The notes: generated by a model from the sequence alone, not told the origin. 64,000 nt of DNA from Streptomyces violens (GCF_000717745.1 NZ_JOBH01000018.1:62001-126000); one strand, 5' to 3'; shown: positions 8,465 through 17,358, numbered from the stretch's first letter. Translations and numbers: made by a program.

Positions 8465-9901
8465 ATGCCCCTCACTCGCAGGGACTTCGCCAAGCGCTCC
8501 GCGTACACCGGCGCCGGAGTGGCGCTCGCCGGCAGCGTCGGGGTGCTGGCCACGGCCCCCGGGGCCATCGGCGAGGAGACCGGGGAGGCCACCGGCGACG
8601 ACGGGACGCGGCAGCTCGGTTACGGTCCGCTGATCGATGACCCGAAGGGCATCCTCGCGCTGCCCGCCGGCTTCAGCTACAAGATCATCACCCGTACCGG
8701 TGTGACCAAGCTGGAGAGCGGCGAGTACACGCCCGCCAAGCACGACGGCACCGCCACCTTCGAGGGGCAGCGCGGCGCGACCCTGCTGGTGAACAACCAC
8801 GAGATCAAGGGCCCGCGCGCGGACGCGGACCACCCGGTGCCGCTCGCCAAGGGCCTGGTCTACGACCCGGCGGCGGCCGGCGGCTGCACCGTCGTGGAGG
8901 TCTCCAAGGACGGCAGCCACATCAGCGAGTGGGTCGGCATCGCCGGTACCTCCACCAACTGCGCCGGTGGCAGCACCGCCTGGGGCACCTGGCTGACCGG
9001 CGAGGAGACCGAGGACAAGGCCGGCGAGAACGGCATGACCAAGGACCACGGTTACGTCTTCGAGGTCGATCCGCACGACGAGCGGGCGGCGCGTGACCCG
9101 AAGCCGGTCAAGGCGTTCGGCCGGTACCCGCACGAGGCCGTCGTCGTCGACCCCAAGCGCGGCCACGTCTTCCTGACCGAGGACGCCGAGCAGCCCAACG
9201 GCCTGCTCTACCGCTGGACCCCGCCGCAGGGCTTCCAGCACGGCCGCGGGCAGCTCCGTACCCTCGCCGACGACGCGGGCGTGCTCGCCGCGTTCAAGTG
9301 CTTCGACTCCGGCGGCCGCTTCGTCGACGACCTGTCCCGGGCCACCGAGCCCGGCACCGTCTACGGCGTGGACTGGGTCGAGGTCGCCGACCGGGACGCC
9401 CGTACGACCTCGGTCCGCAAGCAGTTCAAGGACGGCGAGATCACCCGCGCCCGGAAGCTGGAGGGCATGTGGTGGGCGGACGGCGGCGTGTACGTCGTGT
9501 CGTCCTACGCCCGTGAGGAGAGCCCGGTCCAGCACGACGGCCAGGTCTGGTTCTACAACCCCGCGCGCCGCACCCTCACCCTCAAGGTCCGCTTCGGCAT
9601 CAACGCCGACCCCTCGAAGGAAGGCACGCTAGACGGCCCGGACAACATCAGCGTCTCGCCCTACGGCGGCCTGATCATCGCCGAGGACGGCGAGGGCGTG
9701 CAGCACCTCTTCGGTACCACCGAGGACGGCCGGACCTACCCGGTCGCGCGCAACGAGATCAACATCGGTACGGCGGAGGAGCCGGAGTACAGCGAGTTCA
9801 CCGGCCCGGTCTTCTCGCCCGACGGCGAGACGCTGTTCGCCAACATCCAGGACCCGGGCATCATGCTCGCGATCACCGGCCCCTGGCGGCGCCAGGGCTG
9901 A
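8465..9901 (+). CDS. PhoX-type alkaline phosphatase (DUF839), Tat-exported
   Basis: A 478-residue protein. The start at 8465 gives the twin-arginine signal TRRDFAKRSAYTGAGVALAG and follows an AGGAGAA ribosome-binding site. The mature part has the PhoX/DUF839 features: early FSYKIITRTG, LLVNNHEIKGPRADADHP, GGCTVVEV, TSTNCAGGSTAWGTWLTGEET, HEAVVVDPKRGHVFLTEDAE and a late DGPDNISVSPYGGLIIAEDGE. PhoX enzymes are Ca/Fe-dependent phosphomonoesterases acting outside the membrane to release phosphate. Tat export fits cofactor loading in the cytoplasm. It is monocistronic, ending at a bidirectional hairpin. Confidence 0.9.
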   Translation: MPLTRRDFAKRSAYTGAGVALAGSVGVLATAPGAIGEETGEATGDDGTRQLGYGPLIDDPKGILALPAGFSYKIITRTGVTKLESGEYTPAKHDGTATFEGQRGATLLVNNHEIKGPRADADHPVPLAKGLVYDPAAAGGCTVVEVSKDGSHISEWVGIAGTSTNCAGGSTAWGTWLTGEETEDKAGENGMTKDHGYVFEVDPHDERAARDPKPVKAFGRYPHEAVVVDPKRGHVFLTEDAEQPNGLLYRWTPPQGFQHGRGQLRTLADDAGVLAAFKCFDSGGRFVDDLSRATEPGTVYGVDWVEVADRDARTTSVRKQFKDGEITRARKLEGMWWADGGVYVVSSYAREESPVQHDGQVWFYNPARRTLTLKVRFGINADPSKEGTLDGPDNISVSPYGGLIIAEDGEGVQHLFGTTEDGRTYPVARNEINIGTAEEPEYSEFTGPVFSPDGETLFANIQDPGIMLAITGPWRRQG

Positions 9902-9922
9902 CGGGGCGCTGACGCGCCACCC

Positions 9923-9955
9923 GACCGGCCGGCTTCAGGGGGAGCCCGGCCGGTC
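9923..9955. terminator. Bidirectional hairpin between phoX and the methyltransferase gene
   Basis: The arms GACCGGCCGG and CCGGCCGGTC lie around a loop of about 13 bases. It sits in the convergent gap and includes the stop codon of the minus-strand methyltransferase, so it can end transcripts from both sides. Confidence 0.65.
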
Positions 9956-10762
9956 CGCGGTGATCACGTAGTAATCCAGCAGCCCCTTCTCGTACGCGGT
10001 GAGGAAGCGGCGCGGCCACATGTCGCGCAGCTCGGGCACCTGGCCGAGATACCGGTCGTACGCGGCCCACACCGATTCCCCGATCGCCCGGATCCGCACA
10101 TCCGACAGCCCGGCCCCCTCCAGCGCGGCGGCGACCTCGTCCGCCACATGGGCGAGGTCGAGGCCGTCGGCGTAGGTGGGCAGCAGTCCGGGCAGCGCGC
10201 GGGCGGCCTCCTGGCCGGTGGCGAAGAACGTCGTCAGCGCCAGCCGGCCGCCCGCGCGCAGCACCCGCGCGGTCTCTCGGGCGAAGCCGGGGATGTCGGG
10301 GAAGTGCTGGGCCGCCTCGACCGAGAAAAGACAGTCCACGGAGGCGTCCGGCAGCGGCAGCCGCTCGGCCGCGCCGCGCCGGTAGTCCAGCCGCCCCGGG
10401 TGCGCGTCCCGCACGGCGGCGTTCCGCTCTCGGGCCCGCCGGACCTGCTCGGGATGGATGTCCAGCCCGACGACCGACCCGAACCCGTACTCGCACAGCG
10501 CGAGGGCCGAGCCGAGCCCCAGCCCGCACCCGACCTCAACGGCGTCCTGCCCCTCGGTACGCTCGAAGCGGCGCAGAACCAGCCGGTAAAGCTCCTTCTC
10601 GGTCCCGATCCGATCGGCTTCACTCACCGGCCGATCGGCCGGCACATCCGCCCAGTACCCGAAGTTGATGAACCCACCGGCGAATGCGGGCACGTGGCTC
10701 AGGTCGAACTCCCCGTAGATCTCGTCCAGGGAGGGAACGGTGGGCGGCTGGTCGGCAGACAT
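9935..10762 (-). CDS. SAM-dependent methyltransferase (class I)
   Basis: A 275-residue enzyme. Motif I is DAVEVGCGLGLGSAL (about residues 74-88), the acidic residue after strand 2 is in VVGLDIHPEQ, and motif post-I/II is LPDASVDCLFSVEAAQHFPD, then ALTTFF after strand 5. The N-terminal INFGYW segment is typical of the methyltransferase type 11 group that acts on small molecules (sterol, tocopherol or polyketide type). There is no biosynthetic cluster around it, so the acceptor is unknown. It starts at ATG 10762. Confidence 0.85.
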   Translation of the reverse strand: MSADQPPTVPSLDEIYGEFDLSHVPAFAGGFINFGYWADVPADRPVSEADRIGTEKELYRLVLRRFERTEGQDAVEVGCGLGLGSALALCEYGFGSVVGLDIHPEQVRRARERNAAVRDAHPGRLDYRRGAAERLPLPDASVDCLFSVEAAQHFPDIPGFARETARVLRAGGRLALTTFFATGQEAARALPGLLPTYADGLDLAHVADEVAAALEGAGLSDVRIRAIGESVWAAYDRYLGQVPELRDMWPRRFLTAYEKGLLDYYVITADRPGSP

Positions 10763-10822
10763 CCGGACTCCTCGCGGCGGCTCGCTGTTCGCGGCTCTGC
10801 GGATACCGGGACAGTACCGGGT

Positions 10823-11065
10823 CTAGGCCCCGTCGTCCGCTCCTGTGCCCAGGATGAAGGTGCCCTTCGCGGGGAGTGTGGCCACCACGCCTCGCTCGCG
10901 GAGGAGTGCGACAGCGCGGCGTACGGTTCCGATGCTGACGCCGTAGACCTCCGTCATGCGGCGTTCGGCGGGCAGGGCGGCGCCCCTCGCCAGCTTTCCT
11001 GACCGGACCTCTTCCTGGATCTGGTCGGCCAGCTCTTCGTAGCGGTAGCGCGGCATCTCGCTCAT
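10823..11065 (-). CDS. Short GntR-family transcriptional regulator
   Basis: An 80-residue protein consisting almost only of the GntR winged helix: YRYEELADQIQEEVRSGKLARGAALPAERRMTEVYGVS, then TVRRAVALLRERGVV, LPAKGTFI. No effector domain follows, as in other very short GntR proteins of Streptomyces. A near-perfect inverted repeat lies just upstream of its start, so self-repression is likely. The other gene close to that operator is the divergent 91-residue protein with the downstream oxidoreductase. Confidence 0.88.
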   Translation of the reverse strand: MSEMPRYRYEELADQIQEEVRSGKLARGAALPAERRMTEVYGVSIGTVRRAVALLRERGVVATLPAKGTFILGTGADDGA

Positions 11066-11084
11066 GACCCGAGCCTGGCGCTAC

Positions 11085-11106
11085 CTAGAGCACTATGCAG
11101 CTCTAG
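11085..11106. promoter_or_regulatory. Inverted-repeat operator candidate for the GntR protein
   Basis: Seven-base perfect arms CTAGAGC and GCTCTAG are separated by eight bases. It is located 19 bases upstream of the GntR start codon. The A+T content is far above its surroundings. The position suits a repressor blocking its own promoter, and the divergent 91-residue gene could be co-regulated. Confidence 0.6.
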
Positions 11107-11235
11107 GACGCGTCCGGGTGCGGTGGGCCGCGGTAGGTATCAGGGGGACGCGGTTGGGGTACCGTGGCATGCAGAGACCCCCGCGACCGTGCGACCGGTC
11201 CGGGGGCATGGCCGACACTGTGAAGGAGTGCCGAC

Positions 11236-11511
11236 ATGGAGAGCCTACGGCGGCTGCCGTGGACCGATGGTGGGCGGACGGCCTACGTGCCGTTGGGGGA
11301 CGGGCTGGTGAATCATCTGGCCGATGTCATGGAGGGGGAGATTCTCGGCATGGCGAGGACCGATGTCGCCCGGGGGCGTGCGCTGGCCGGTGACCCGGAC
11401 GCGTCAGGGGCGGAGTTGCGGCGGGCCGTGCGGTATCTGGCCCAGGCGGTCGAGGACGCTGCGCTCGTCGCCGACCTGCGGGGGGAGCGGCTGCCCGGCG
11501 TGGAGGCGTAG
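11236..11511 (+). CDS. Small conserved protein of unknown function
   Basis: A 91-residue acidic protein starting after a GAAGGAG ribosome-binding site. It begins with WTDGGRTAYVPLGDGLVNHLADVME and ends with a helical stretch (LRRAVRYLAQAVEDAALVADLRGERLPG). I do not recognise a family. It lies 35 bases before the luciferase-like gene in the same direction and shares the region with the divergent GntR gene, so it may be part of a small GntR-controlled unit. Confidence 0.6.
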   Translation: MESLRRLPWTDGGRTAYVPLGDGLVNHLADVMEGEILGMARTDVARGRALAGDPDASGAELRRAVRYLAQAVEDAALVADLRGERLPGVEA

Positions 11512-11546
11512 CGGAATCCCGGGCGGCGGGGAGCGTTGTACTGAGG

Positions 11547-12596
11547 GTGAACTCGACGACAGTGGCGCCACGAATCTCGGTCCTGGACCGGTCCCGTACG
11601 AGAGCGGGCCGGCCGCAGGCGGAAGCGTTGCAGGAGACCGTGCGCTTCGCCCAGGAGGTGGAGGAGCTCGGTTATCGGCGCTTCTGGGTGTCGGAGCACC
11701 ACAGTGTGCCGGGCGTGGCCGGATCGGCTCCCACCGTGCTCGCGGCGGCCGTCGCGGCCGCCACCCGCCGTATCCGCGTCGGTACCGGCGGCGTGATGCT
11801 GCCCAACCACCGGCCGCTGGTCGTCGCCGAGCAGTTCGGGGTGCTGGAGTCCCTGTTTCCGGGGCGGATCGACATGGGGCTGGGGCGCTCGGTCGGGTTC
11901 ACCGACGGGATCCGGCGGGCGTTGGGGACGGACAAGGACGCGGCAGAGGACTTTGGCGCGCAGCTTGCCGAGTTGATCGGTTATTTCGCGGGTGACCAGA
12001 CCGCCCACCCGCAGGTGCACGCCCGGCCCGCCGAAGGGCTGAGCGTGCCCGCGTTCGTGCTGGCCACCGGGGCCGGGGCGGAGATCGCCGCCGAGGCGGG
12101 GCTCGCGCTCGTGATCGGTGACGTGCGCGGGCGGGACGCGCTGCTGCGCGCCATCGAGCGTTACCGGGAGGGCTTCCGGCCGTCGCCGCTGTGGGAGCGG
12201 CCGTACGTCGTCGTCTCCGCGACCGTCGCGGTGGCCGCCACCACCGAGGAGGCCCGCCGGCTGCTGCTCCCGGAGGCGTGGGCGATGGCGTACTCCCGTA
12301 CGCGCGGGGTTTTCCCGCCGCTGGAGCCGGCCGAGGCCGTGCTCGCGCGAGAGGCCGCCATGACCGCGAAGGAGCGGGAGTTCTACGAGGCGGCACAGCG
12401 GGGTCAGATCCACGGCACGGAGAGCGACGTGCGCCCGGCGGTCGCCGAGCTGCTCGCCGCCACGGGGGCCGATGAGCTGCTGGTCACGACCAGTACTTAC
12501 GACCGCGCCGCCCAGCTGGACTCCTACCGCCGGCTGGCGGCGGCGGTAGGAGGGCTGGACGGCGCGCCGGTCACAGCGCCTGGGCGGCCGGCTTGA
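11547..12596 (+). CDS. LLM-class flavin-dependent oxidoreductase (luciferase-like)
   Basis: A 349-residue TIM-barrel protein from GTG at 11547 (a second GTG at 11562 is possible; neither has a strong ribosome-binding site). Diagnostic features are ISVLDRS near the N-terminus, FAQEVEELGYRRFWVSEHHS, RIRVGTGGVMLPNHRPLVVAEQFGVLESLFPGRIDMGLGRS, and the C-terminal TGADELLVTTSTYD. These define the LLM oxidoreductase family that uses reduced FMN or F420. In actinomycetes both cofactors occur and the sequence does not decide between them. Its 3' end overlaps by 26 bases the convergent TerD-type gene. The substrate is unknown. Confidence 0.9.
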   Translation: MNSTTVAPRISVLDRSRTRAGRPQAEALQETVRFAQEVEELGYRRFWVSEHHSVPGVAGSAPTVLAAAVAAATRRIRVGTGGVMLPNHRPLVVAEQFGVLESLFPGRIDMGLGRSVGFTDGIRRALGTDKDAAEDFGAQLAELIGYFAGDQTAHPQVHARPAEGLSVPAFVLATGAGAEIAAEAGLALVIGDVRGRDALLRAIERYREGFRPSPLWERPYVVVSATVAVAATTEEARRLLLPEAWAMAYSRTRGVFPPLEPAEAVLAREAAMTAKEREFYEAAQRGQIHGTESDVRPAVAELLAATGADELLVTTSTYDRAAQLDSYRRLAAAVGGLDGAPVTAPGRPA

Positions 12597-13860
12597 CCAT
12601 GCCGCGGACCGTGCGGGAGTCGACGAAGTCGCCGAGGGCCGTCATCTCCCACTCGCCGCTGTACTGCCGGATCAGCTTGGCCATCAGCACGCCCGTCCGC
12701 TTCTCCGAGCCGGTCAGGCTGAAGCGGACCAGCTCCTCGCCGGACTGCGCGTCCAGCAGGCGGCAGTACGCCTTGGCGACGTCGGTGAACTTCTGACCGG
12801 AGAAGCTGTTCACCGTGAAGACCAGGCCCGTGACCTCCGGGGGGAGGCCGCTGAGGTGGACCGTGATCGCCTCGTCGTCGCCCGCGCCCTCACCCGTGAG
12901 GTTGTCCCCGGAGTGCTGGATGGCGCCGTTGAGGATCGAGAGCTTGCCGAAGAAGCAGTTGTCGATCTTCTTGCGGTCCGGGCCGTACGCGATCACGGAC
13001 GCGTCGAGGTCGATGTCCTTGCCGCGGAAGGCGGGCTCCCAGCCGAGGCCCATCCGGACCGAGGAGAGCAGCGGCTGCCCGCCCTTGACCAGGGAAACGG
13101 TCTGGTTCTTCTCGAGGCTGACCCGGCCCTTGTCGAGGTTGATCTTCCCGGCGCCGGGGGCAGGCGCGGCCGGAGCAGGCGGCGGCGCGGGGGTGCCCAT
13201 GGAGCCCGGCGCGCCGGGGACGGCGGTCGGCGGGGCGAGCGGGGCGGCGGCGCCGGCGGGCGGGCCCCACTGGCCGGCGCTCGGCGCGCCGGGGTGCGGC
13301 GGCGCGGGCGGCGTGGCGGGCTGCTGCGGGGCGACGGGCGCCGCGGCCGGCGCGGCGGGCTCCTCGACGCTGACGCCGAAGTCCGTGGCGATGCCCGCCA
13401 GGCCGTTCGCATAGCCCTGGCCCACCGCGCGGACCTTCCACGCGTCGCCGCGGCGGTAGACCTCGACCACCACCAGGGCGGTCTCGGGGCCGAGCTGGGG
13501 AGGGGTGAACGTGGCAAGCACACTGCCGTCGTCGGCGCTGCGGACCGTCGCCGTCGGCTCCGTACCGGCAAACGTGGCGCCGGGGGCGTCCAGGCTCGCC
13601 GTCACGACGACCTTGTCGATGCCGGGCGGCACGGCGGCGGTGTCCACCGTGATCGTGTCGCCACCGCCGCTCGTGCCCGCGGTGTGGGTCACGCCGGGAC
13701 CGCTCGGTTGGTTGTAGAAAACGAAGTCGTCGTCCGAGCGGACCTTGCCGTCGGCGGTCAGCAGCAGGCCCGACACGTCGAGCCGCACGGGAGCGGTGAC
13801 GTCCACCGCGACCCGCGCTGCGGAGAGCGGGATATTCGAGCCAGGAGTCATAGCGGTCAT
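12571..13860 (-). CDS. TerD-family protein with two TerD domains
   Basis: A 429-residue protein. TerD domain 1 covers about residues 4-165 (SDDDFVFYNQP is the family signature). A Pro/Ala-rich linker covers about 168-240. TerD domain 2 covers about 242-429 and is less canonical: GDDEAITVHLSGLPPEVTGLVFTVNSFSGQKFTDV is intact. TerD proteins bind Ca through acidic loops and belong to the tellurite/stress 'ter' systems, which are expanded in Streptomyces. Starts at ATG 13860 or ATG 13851 are both possible. No other ter gene is adjacent, although TerD-linked nucleases exist elsewhere in the genus. Confidence 0.88.
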   Translation of the reverse strand: MTAMTPGSNIPLSAARVAVDVTAPVRLDVSGLLLTADGKVRSDDDFVFYNQPSGPGVTHTAGTSGGGDTITVDTAAVPPGIDKVVVTASLDAPGATFAGTEPTATVRSADDGSVLATFTPPQLGPETALVVVEVYRRGDAWKVRAVGQGYANGLAGIATDFGVSVEEPAAPAAAPVAPQQPATPPAPPHPGAPSAGQWGPPAGAAAPLAPPTAVPGAPGSMGTPAPPPAPAAPAPGAGKINLDKGRVSLEKNQTVSLVKGGQPLLSSVRMGLGWEPAFRGKDIDLDASVIAYGPDRKKIDNCFFGKLSILNGAIQHSGDNLTGEGAGDDEAITVHLSGLPPEVTGLVFTVNSFSGQKFTDVAKAYCRLLDAQSGEELVRFSLTGSEKRTGVLMAKLIRQYSGEWEMTALGDFVDSRTVRGMVKPAAQAL

Positions 13861-13931
13861 GCCCCAGTAACGACCGGCACCGCTTTACGGTTCCATTACC
13901 CCCACCCGATCGCCGCCCGCCGCCGCGGGGC

Positions 13932-14204
13932 TCAGTTCCGGGCGCGGGAGTTCCCGAAGAGCAGGCGGTACGCGATCAGCAGGACCAGGGCGCCGGCGAT
14001 GGAGGCGACCCACATGGCCGGGTCGAAGAAGTCCTTCGGTATCGGGCGGTCGAGGAACTTCGTGGAGAGCCAGCCGCCCACGAACGAGCCCACGATGCCG
14101 GTCAGGGTGGTGCCGACCAGGCCGCCCGGGTCCCGTCCGGGCAGCAGGACCTTGGCGATGACGCCGGCGACCAGCCCCAGTACGAGCCAGCTGACGATGC
14201 CCAT
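13932..14204 (-). CDS. GlsB/YeaQ/YmgE-family membrane protein
   Basis: A 90-residue protein with three hydrophobic segments (residues about 3-23, 32-48 and 62-82). It has the family pattern LVLGLVAGVIAKVLLPGRDPGGLVGTTLTGIVGSFVGG. Also named transglycosylase-associated proteins, these small membrane proteins are stress-induced, but their activity is not established. It is monocistronic, and a purine-rich leader precedes ATG 14204. Confidence 0.9.
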   Translation of the reverse strand: MGIVSWLVLGLVAGVIAKVLLPGRDPGGLVGTTLTGIVGSFVGGWLSTKFLDRPIPKDFFDPAMWVASIAGALVLLIAYRLLFGNSRARN

Positions 14205-14313
14205 GATGGTGTTCCTCGTTCCTGCAAGGGGTTGTTACGCCTTCAAGGACGCGAGGACACCGCCCGGAGTTCCGTGCGGTATGCCACGATCACCCGCCGA
14301 TGAGCAGCGGATC

Positions 14314-15123
14314 TCAGTACGGCCAGACCGGCGGATCCGTGCAGAAGGCGCCGCCGAGGTGTGCGTGTTCGGGATTCTCCGGGTCCAGCTCGCCCTGCTC
14401 CGCCAGGAGTTCGGCGGCGTACTCCTCGGAGTCGTCCTGCGGCTCGTAACCGAGCGCGCGGGCGCTGCTGAGGTCCCACCACAGCCGGGTGTTGGCGGAG
14501 GAGCCGTAGACGACGGTGTGGCCGACGTCCTCGGCGGTGAGCGCCGCGTGCAGCAGCCGGGCGCAGTCGCCGGGGCTCATCCAGATCGAGAGCATTCGGA
14601 CCGAGGTGGGCCGGGGGAAGCAGGACCCGATGCGCACCGAGACGGTCTCGATGCCGTGCAGGTCCCAGTAGAGCGCGGCGAGGTCCTCGCCGAAGCCCTT
14701 GGACAGCCCGTAGAACGTGTCGGGGCGGCGCGGGGTGTTCACCGGTATCGCGGCCGAGCCGTCGCGCGGGCGCGGGGTGAAGCCGACGGCGTGGTTGGAG
14801 GAGGCGAAGACGATCCGCCGCACGCCTTCCTCGCGGGCCGCTTCGTAGAGGTGGTACGTGCCCTCGATGTTGGCCTTGAGGATCTTCTCGAACGTCGACT
14901 CCAGGGAGATGCCCGCGAGGTGGATCACGGCGTCCACCCCGTGCACCGCCTTGCGCAGCGCTTCCTTGTCGGCGAGGTCGGCGACGATCGCGTCCGGCTC
15001 GCCCTCGATGGGCAGGCGGTCGAAGAGCCGCAGTCGGTAGCCGTACGAGGGCAGCAGTTCGCGCATCAGGGTGCCGAGGCCGCCGGCGGCCCCGGTGAGC
15101 AGGACGGTGCGGGGTGCGGTCAT
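14314..15123 (-). CDS. NAD-dependent epimerase/dehydratase, probable uronate dehydrogenase
   Basis: A 269-residue extended-SDR enzyme from ATG 15123, chosen because the nucleotide-binding strand begins right after it (TVLLTGAAGGLGTLM). Other features are HLAGIS, the catalytic Ser in VFASSNHAVGF, and Tyr/Lys in TFYGLSKGFGEDLA. The SSNH..GF motif, RIGSCF, and the W-S-P-D segment late in the protein are those of uronate dehydrogenases (oxidation of galacturonate or glucuronate to the lactone). The nearby alpha-ketoglutarate-semialdehyde dehydrogenase is the last enzyme of oxidative uronate catabolism, which strengthens the inference. Middle enzymes of the pathway are not in the window. Confidence 0.75.
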   Translation of the reverse strand: MTAPRTVLLTGAAGGLGTLMRELLPSYGYRLRLFDRLPIEGEPDAIVADLADKEALRKAVHGVDAVIHLAGISLESTFEKILKANIEGTYHLYEAAREEGVRRIVFASSNHAVGFTPRPRDGSAAIPVNTPRRPDTFYGLSKGFGEDLAALYWDLHGIETVSVRIGSCFPRPTSVRMLSIWMSPGDCARLLHAALTAEDVGHTVVYGSSANTRLWWDLSSARALGYEPQDDSEEYAAELLAEQGELDPENPEHAHLGGAFCTDPPVWPY

Positions 15124-15193
15124 GGGCGTCAACGTAAAGAAGGGGCGTGCTCCGGTCAAGATGGTGGACGAGTAAGGACTCTTGACCCGCCGG

Positions 15194-15213
15194 ATGCGCT
15201 GTTTTAGCGTCAT
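15194..15213. promoter_or_regulatory. Small inverted repeat between divergent sugar-acid genes
   Basis: ATGCGCT and AGCGTCAT arms (one base offset) surround GTTTT. It lies between the uronate-dehydrogenase-like gene (minus) and the 399-residue unknown gene (plus), so a shared repressor could act here. The support is the symmetry alone. Confidence 0.35.
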
Positions 15214-15295
15214 CGCGTTCATGTAGATGGATGCTGGCCATGAATACGTCTCGACTCAGGTCGCTCGGCGTATGTGGTTCTTCGAAGGGATCCCG

Positions 15296-16495
15296 ATGCG
15301 CGCCGCCGCCTTTCTCTACCCGTGGGACGTCGTCGGTGACCCGGAAGCCGCTCGGCGGACCGCCGGGCTCGGCGTCGCCCAGGTCACCCTCGCCGCCGCC
15401 TACCACTCCACCCGCGCCCTCACCCCGCGCCACCCGGAGCACCGCGTCGTCACCGCCCGGCACTCCGCCGTCCTCTACCCGCCGTCCCCGGAGCGCTGGG
15501 CCGGCCGCGCGCTGCGCCCGTATACGCAGGACTGGCTCCCGGGGCCCGACCCGTACGAAGAGGCCGCCCGCGCGCTCACCGACGCGGGTCTGGAGGTGCA
15601 CTCCTGGGTGGTGCTGGCGCACAACTCCCGGCTGGGCGCCGAGCATCCGGAGTCCGTCGTCCGCAACGCCTACGGGGACGCCTACCCCTGGGCACCCTGT
15701 ATCGCCCGCCCCGAAGTGCACGAGTACCTCGTCACCCTGGCCGCCGAGGCCGCCGTACGGCCGCACACCCGCGGCACCGAACTGGAGTCCTGCGGCTGGT
15801 ACGGGCTCGCCCATCTGCACGCGCACGACAAGACCGGCGGCGTCCCGTTGAGCGGCGCGGCGCAGTACCTGATGTCGCTGTGCTTCTGTACGGAGTGCCG
15901 CCACGGGTACGCGGCGCTGGGCGCCGACCCCGAGGAGCTGCGGCAGGCGGTGCTCCGTGCGCTGGCGCCCGTGTGGGCGGGTGGCGGCAGCGGGGGAGCG
16001 GGGGACCGTGCGGGGGAGTGGGCCGAGGTCGTCGAGGCCCTCGGGGAGGCGTACGTGGGGGTCGTCGCCGGCTGGCGGAACCGGGCCGCAAAAGAGCTGC
16101 GGCGCGACGCCGTGGCCGCCGTACGGGCCGCCGCCGGGCCGGACTTCCGTATCCTGCTGCACGCCGACCCCGCCCCGCACCGCTGCGGCGCCAATGCCGG
16201 CGTGCAGCCCGGGCAGATCTTCGATTACGCGGACGGCGTGGTCGTGCCGTGCACGGGGAGCGCGGAGGAACGGGCCGCGGCGCTCGCGCCGTTCACGGGG
16301 CGCGGCGTCCGTGCCGCGAACTTCACGGTCGTGCGGGGCATGGGCGGCAGCCCGGACACGCTCGCGGCGGACGCAGCCCACGCGGCCACGTCCGGCGCCG
16401 ACGAGCTGCGGCTGTACCACGCGGGGCTGGCGTCCGACGTGGACCTGGAGGAGGTCCGTACGGCGCTCACGGAGCTGAGCGGCTCCGGAGCCTGA
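15296..16495 (+). CDS. Protein of unknown function, TIM-barrel/glycosidase-like
   Basis: A 399-residue soluble protein. ATG 15296 was chosen because a GAAGGGA ribosome-binding site precedes it and the likely first strand (RAAAFLYPWDVVGD) follows. Recognisable pieces are LGVAQVTLAAAYHS, GLEVHSWVVLAHNSRLGAEHP, CCF-type segment LCFCTECRHGYAALG (Cys-x-Cys-x-x-Cys), and FRILLHADPAP, then YADGVVVPCTGS. This resembles beta/alpha barrels that begin with a Leu/Val strand and end it with a polar loop, as in putative glycoside hydrolases. I cannot assign a family. It is divergent from the uronate-dehydrogenase-like gene and convergent with the IclR gene, so a sugar-acid or oligosaccharide role is inferred from context only. 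Confidence 0.65.
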   Translation: MRAAAFLYPWDVVGDPEAARRTAGLGVAQVTLAAAYHSTRALTPRHPEHRVVTARHSAVLYPPSPERWAGRALRPYTQDWLPGPDPYEEAARALTDAGLEVHSWVVLAHNSRLGAEHPESVVRNAYGDAYPWAPCIARPEVHEYLVTLAAEAAVRPHTRGTELESCGWYGLAHLHAHDKTGGVPLSGAAQYLMSLCFCTECRHGYAALGADPEELRQAVLRALAPVWAGGGSGGAGDRAGEWAEVVEALGEAYVGVVAGWRNRAAKELRRDAVAAVRAAAGPDFRILLHADPAPHRCGANAGVQPGQIFDYADGVVVPCTGSAEERAAALAPFTGRGVRAANFTVVRGMGGSPDTLAADAAHAATSGADELRLYHAGLASDVDLEEVRTALTELSGSGA

Positions 16496-16525
16496 TCCCT
16501 TACAGGGCTGCTACAGGGCTGCGCC

Positions 16526-17326
16526 TCAGAGGCGCCGCGTCGCCAGCGTCAGTCGGTCCCGGGCGTCGAAGAGCGCGTCCTTGATCATCTGCTCGTGCGC
16601 CGGAGTGAGCCGGGCGACCGGGACCGAGCAGCTGATGGCGTCGCGGGCCGGCGTGCGGTACGGGATCGCCACCCCGAAGCAGCGCAGCCCGAGGGTGTTC
16701 TCCTCGCGGTCGACGGCGTACCCCTGCTCCCGCACCGCGTGCAGCTCCTCGATGAGCTTCTCGCGGTCGGTCGTGGTGTGCTCGGTGAGCGAGGGCAGCG
16801 TCTCCGGGAGCATCTTGCGCACCTGCTCGTCCGTGTGCGTCGCGAGCAGGGCCTTGCCCAGGGACGTGGAGTGCGCGGGCAGCCGGCGGCCGACGCGGGT
16901 GAACGGGCGCAGATAGTGCTGCGACTGACGGGTCGCCAGGTAGACGACGTTCGTGCCGTCCAGGCGGGCGAGGTGGATGGTCTCGGTGGTGTCGTCCGAA
17001 AGCCGGTCCAGGGTGGGCCGCGCGGCGGCCACGACCTCGTCGCCGTCGATGTACGACGTGCCGACGAGCAGGGCGCGCACCCCGATGCCGTACCGGGTGC
17101 CGGTGGCGTCCGTCTCCACCCAGCCCAGCTCGACGAGCGTGCGCAGCAGCATGTACAGACTGGACTTCGGGTAGCCGACGGCCTCCTGGACGGAGGCGAG
17201 GCTGTGCATCCCGGGGCGGCCCGCGAAGTACTCCAGCAGTTCGACCGTCCGCACTGCGGACTTGACCTGTGATCCCCCGGTCTCGGCAGCCGGCATCGCC
17301 CTTGACCCCTCAGTTCGGACAGTCAT
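16526..17326 (-). CDS. IclR-family transcriptional regulator
   Basis: A 266-residue protein. A winged helix covers about residues 22-85 (VKSAVRTVELLEYFAGRPGMHSL, then YPKSSLYMLLRTLVELGWVE). The effector domain covers 100-266 with HLARLDGTNVVYLATR, LPAHSTSLGKALLA and a late ENTLGLRCFGVAIPYR. This matches IclR regulators of the KdgR type that sense sugar-acid or aromatic intermediates. It is divergent from the semialdehyde dehydrogenase gene, with a palindrome in the 90-bp gap. It probably controls that gene and itself. Confidence 0.92.
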   Translation of the reverse strand: MTVRTEGSRAMPAAETGGSQVKSAVRTVELLEYFAGRPGMHSLASVQEAVGYPKSSLYMLLRTLVELGWVETDATGTRYGIGVRALLVGTSYIDGDEVVAAARPTLDRLSDDTTETIHLARLDGTNVVYLATRQSQHYLRPFTRVGRRLPAHSTSLGKALLATHTDEQVRKMLPETLPSLTEHTTTDREKLIEELHAVREQGYAVDREENTLGLRCFGVAIPYRTPARDAISCSVPVARLTPAHEQMIKDALFDARDRLTLATRRL

Positions 17327-17358
17327 AGAGTCCCAGAGTATTCACACTTCGGGACGCA

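Noticed and set aside
12571..12596. Possible frameshift because the LLM and TerD genes overlap
   Set aside because: They are convergent genes on opposite strands; both have normal ends.
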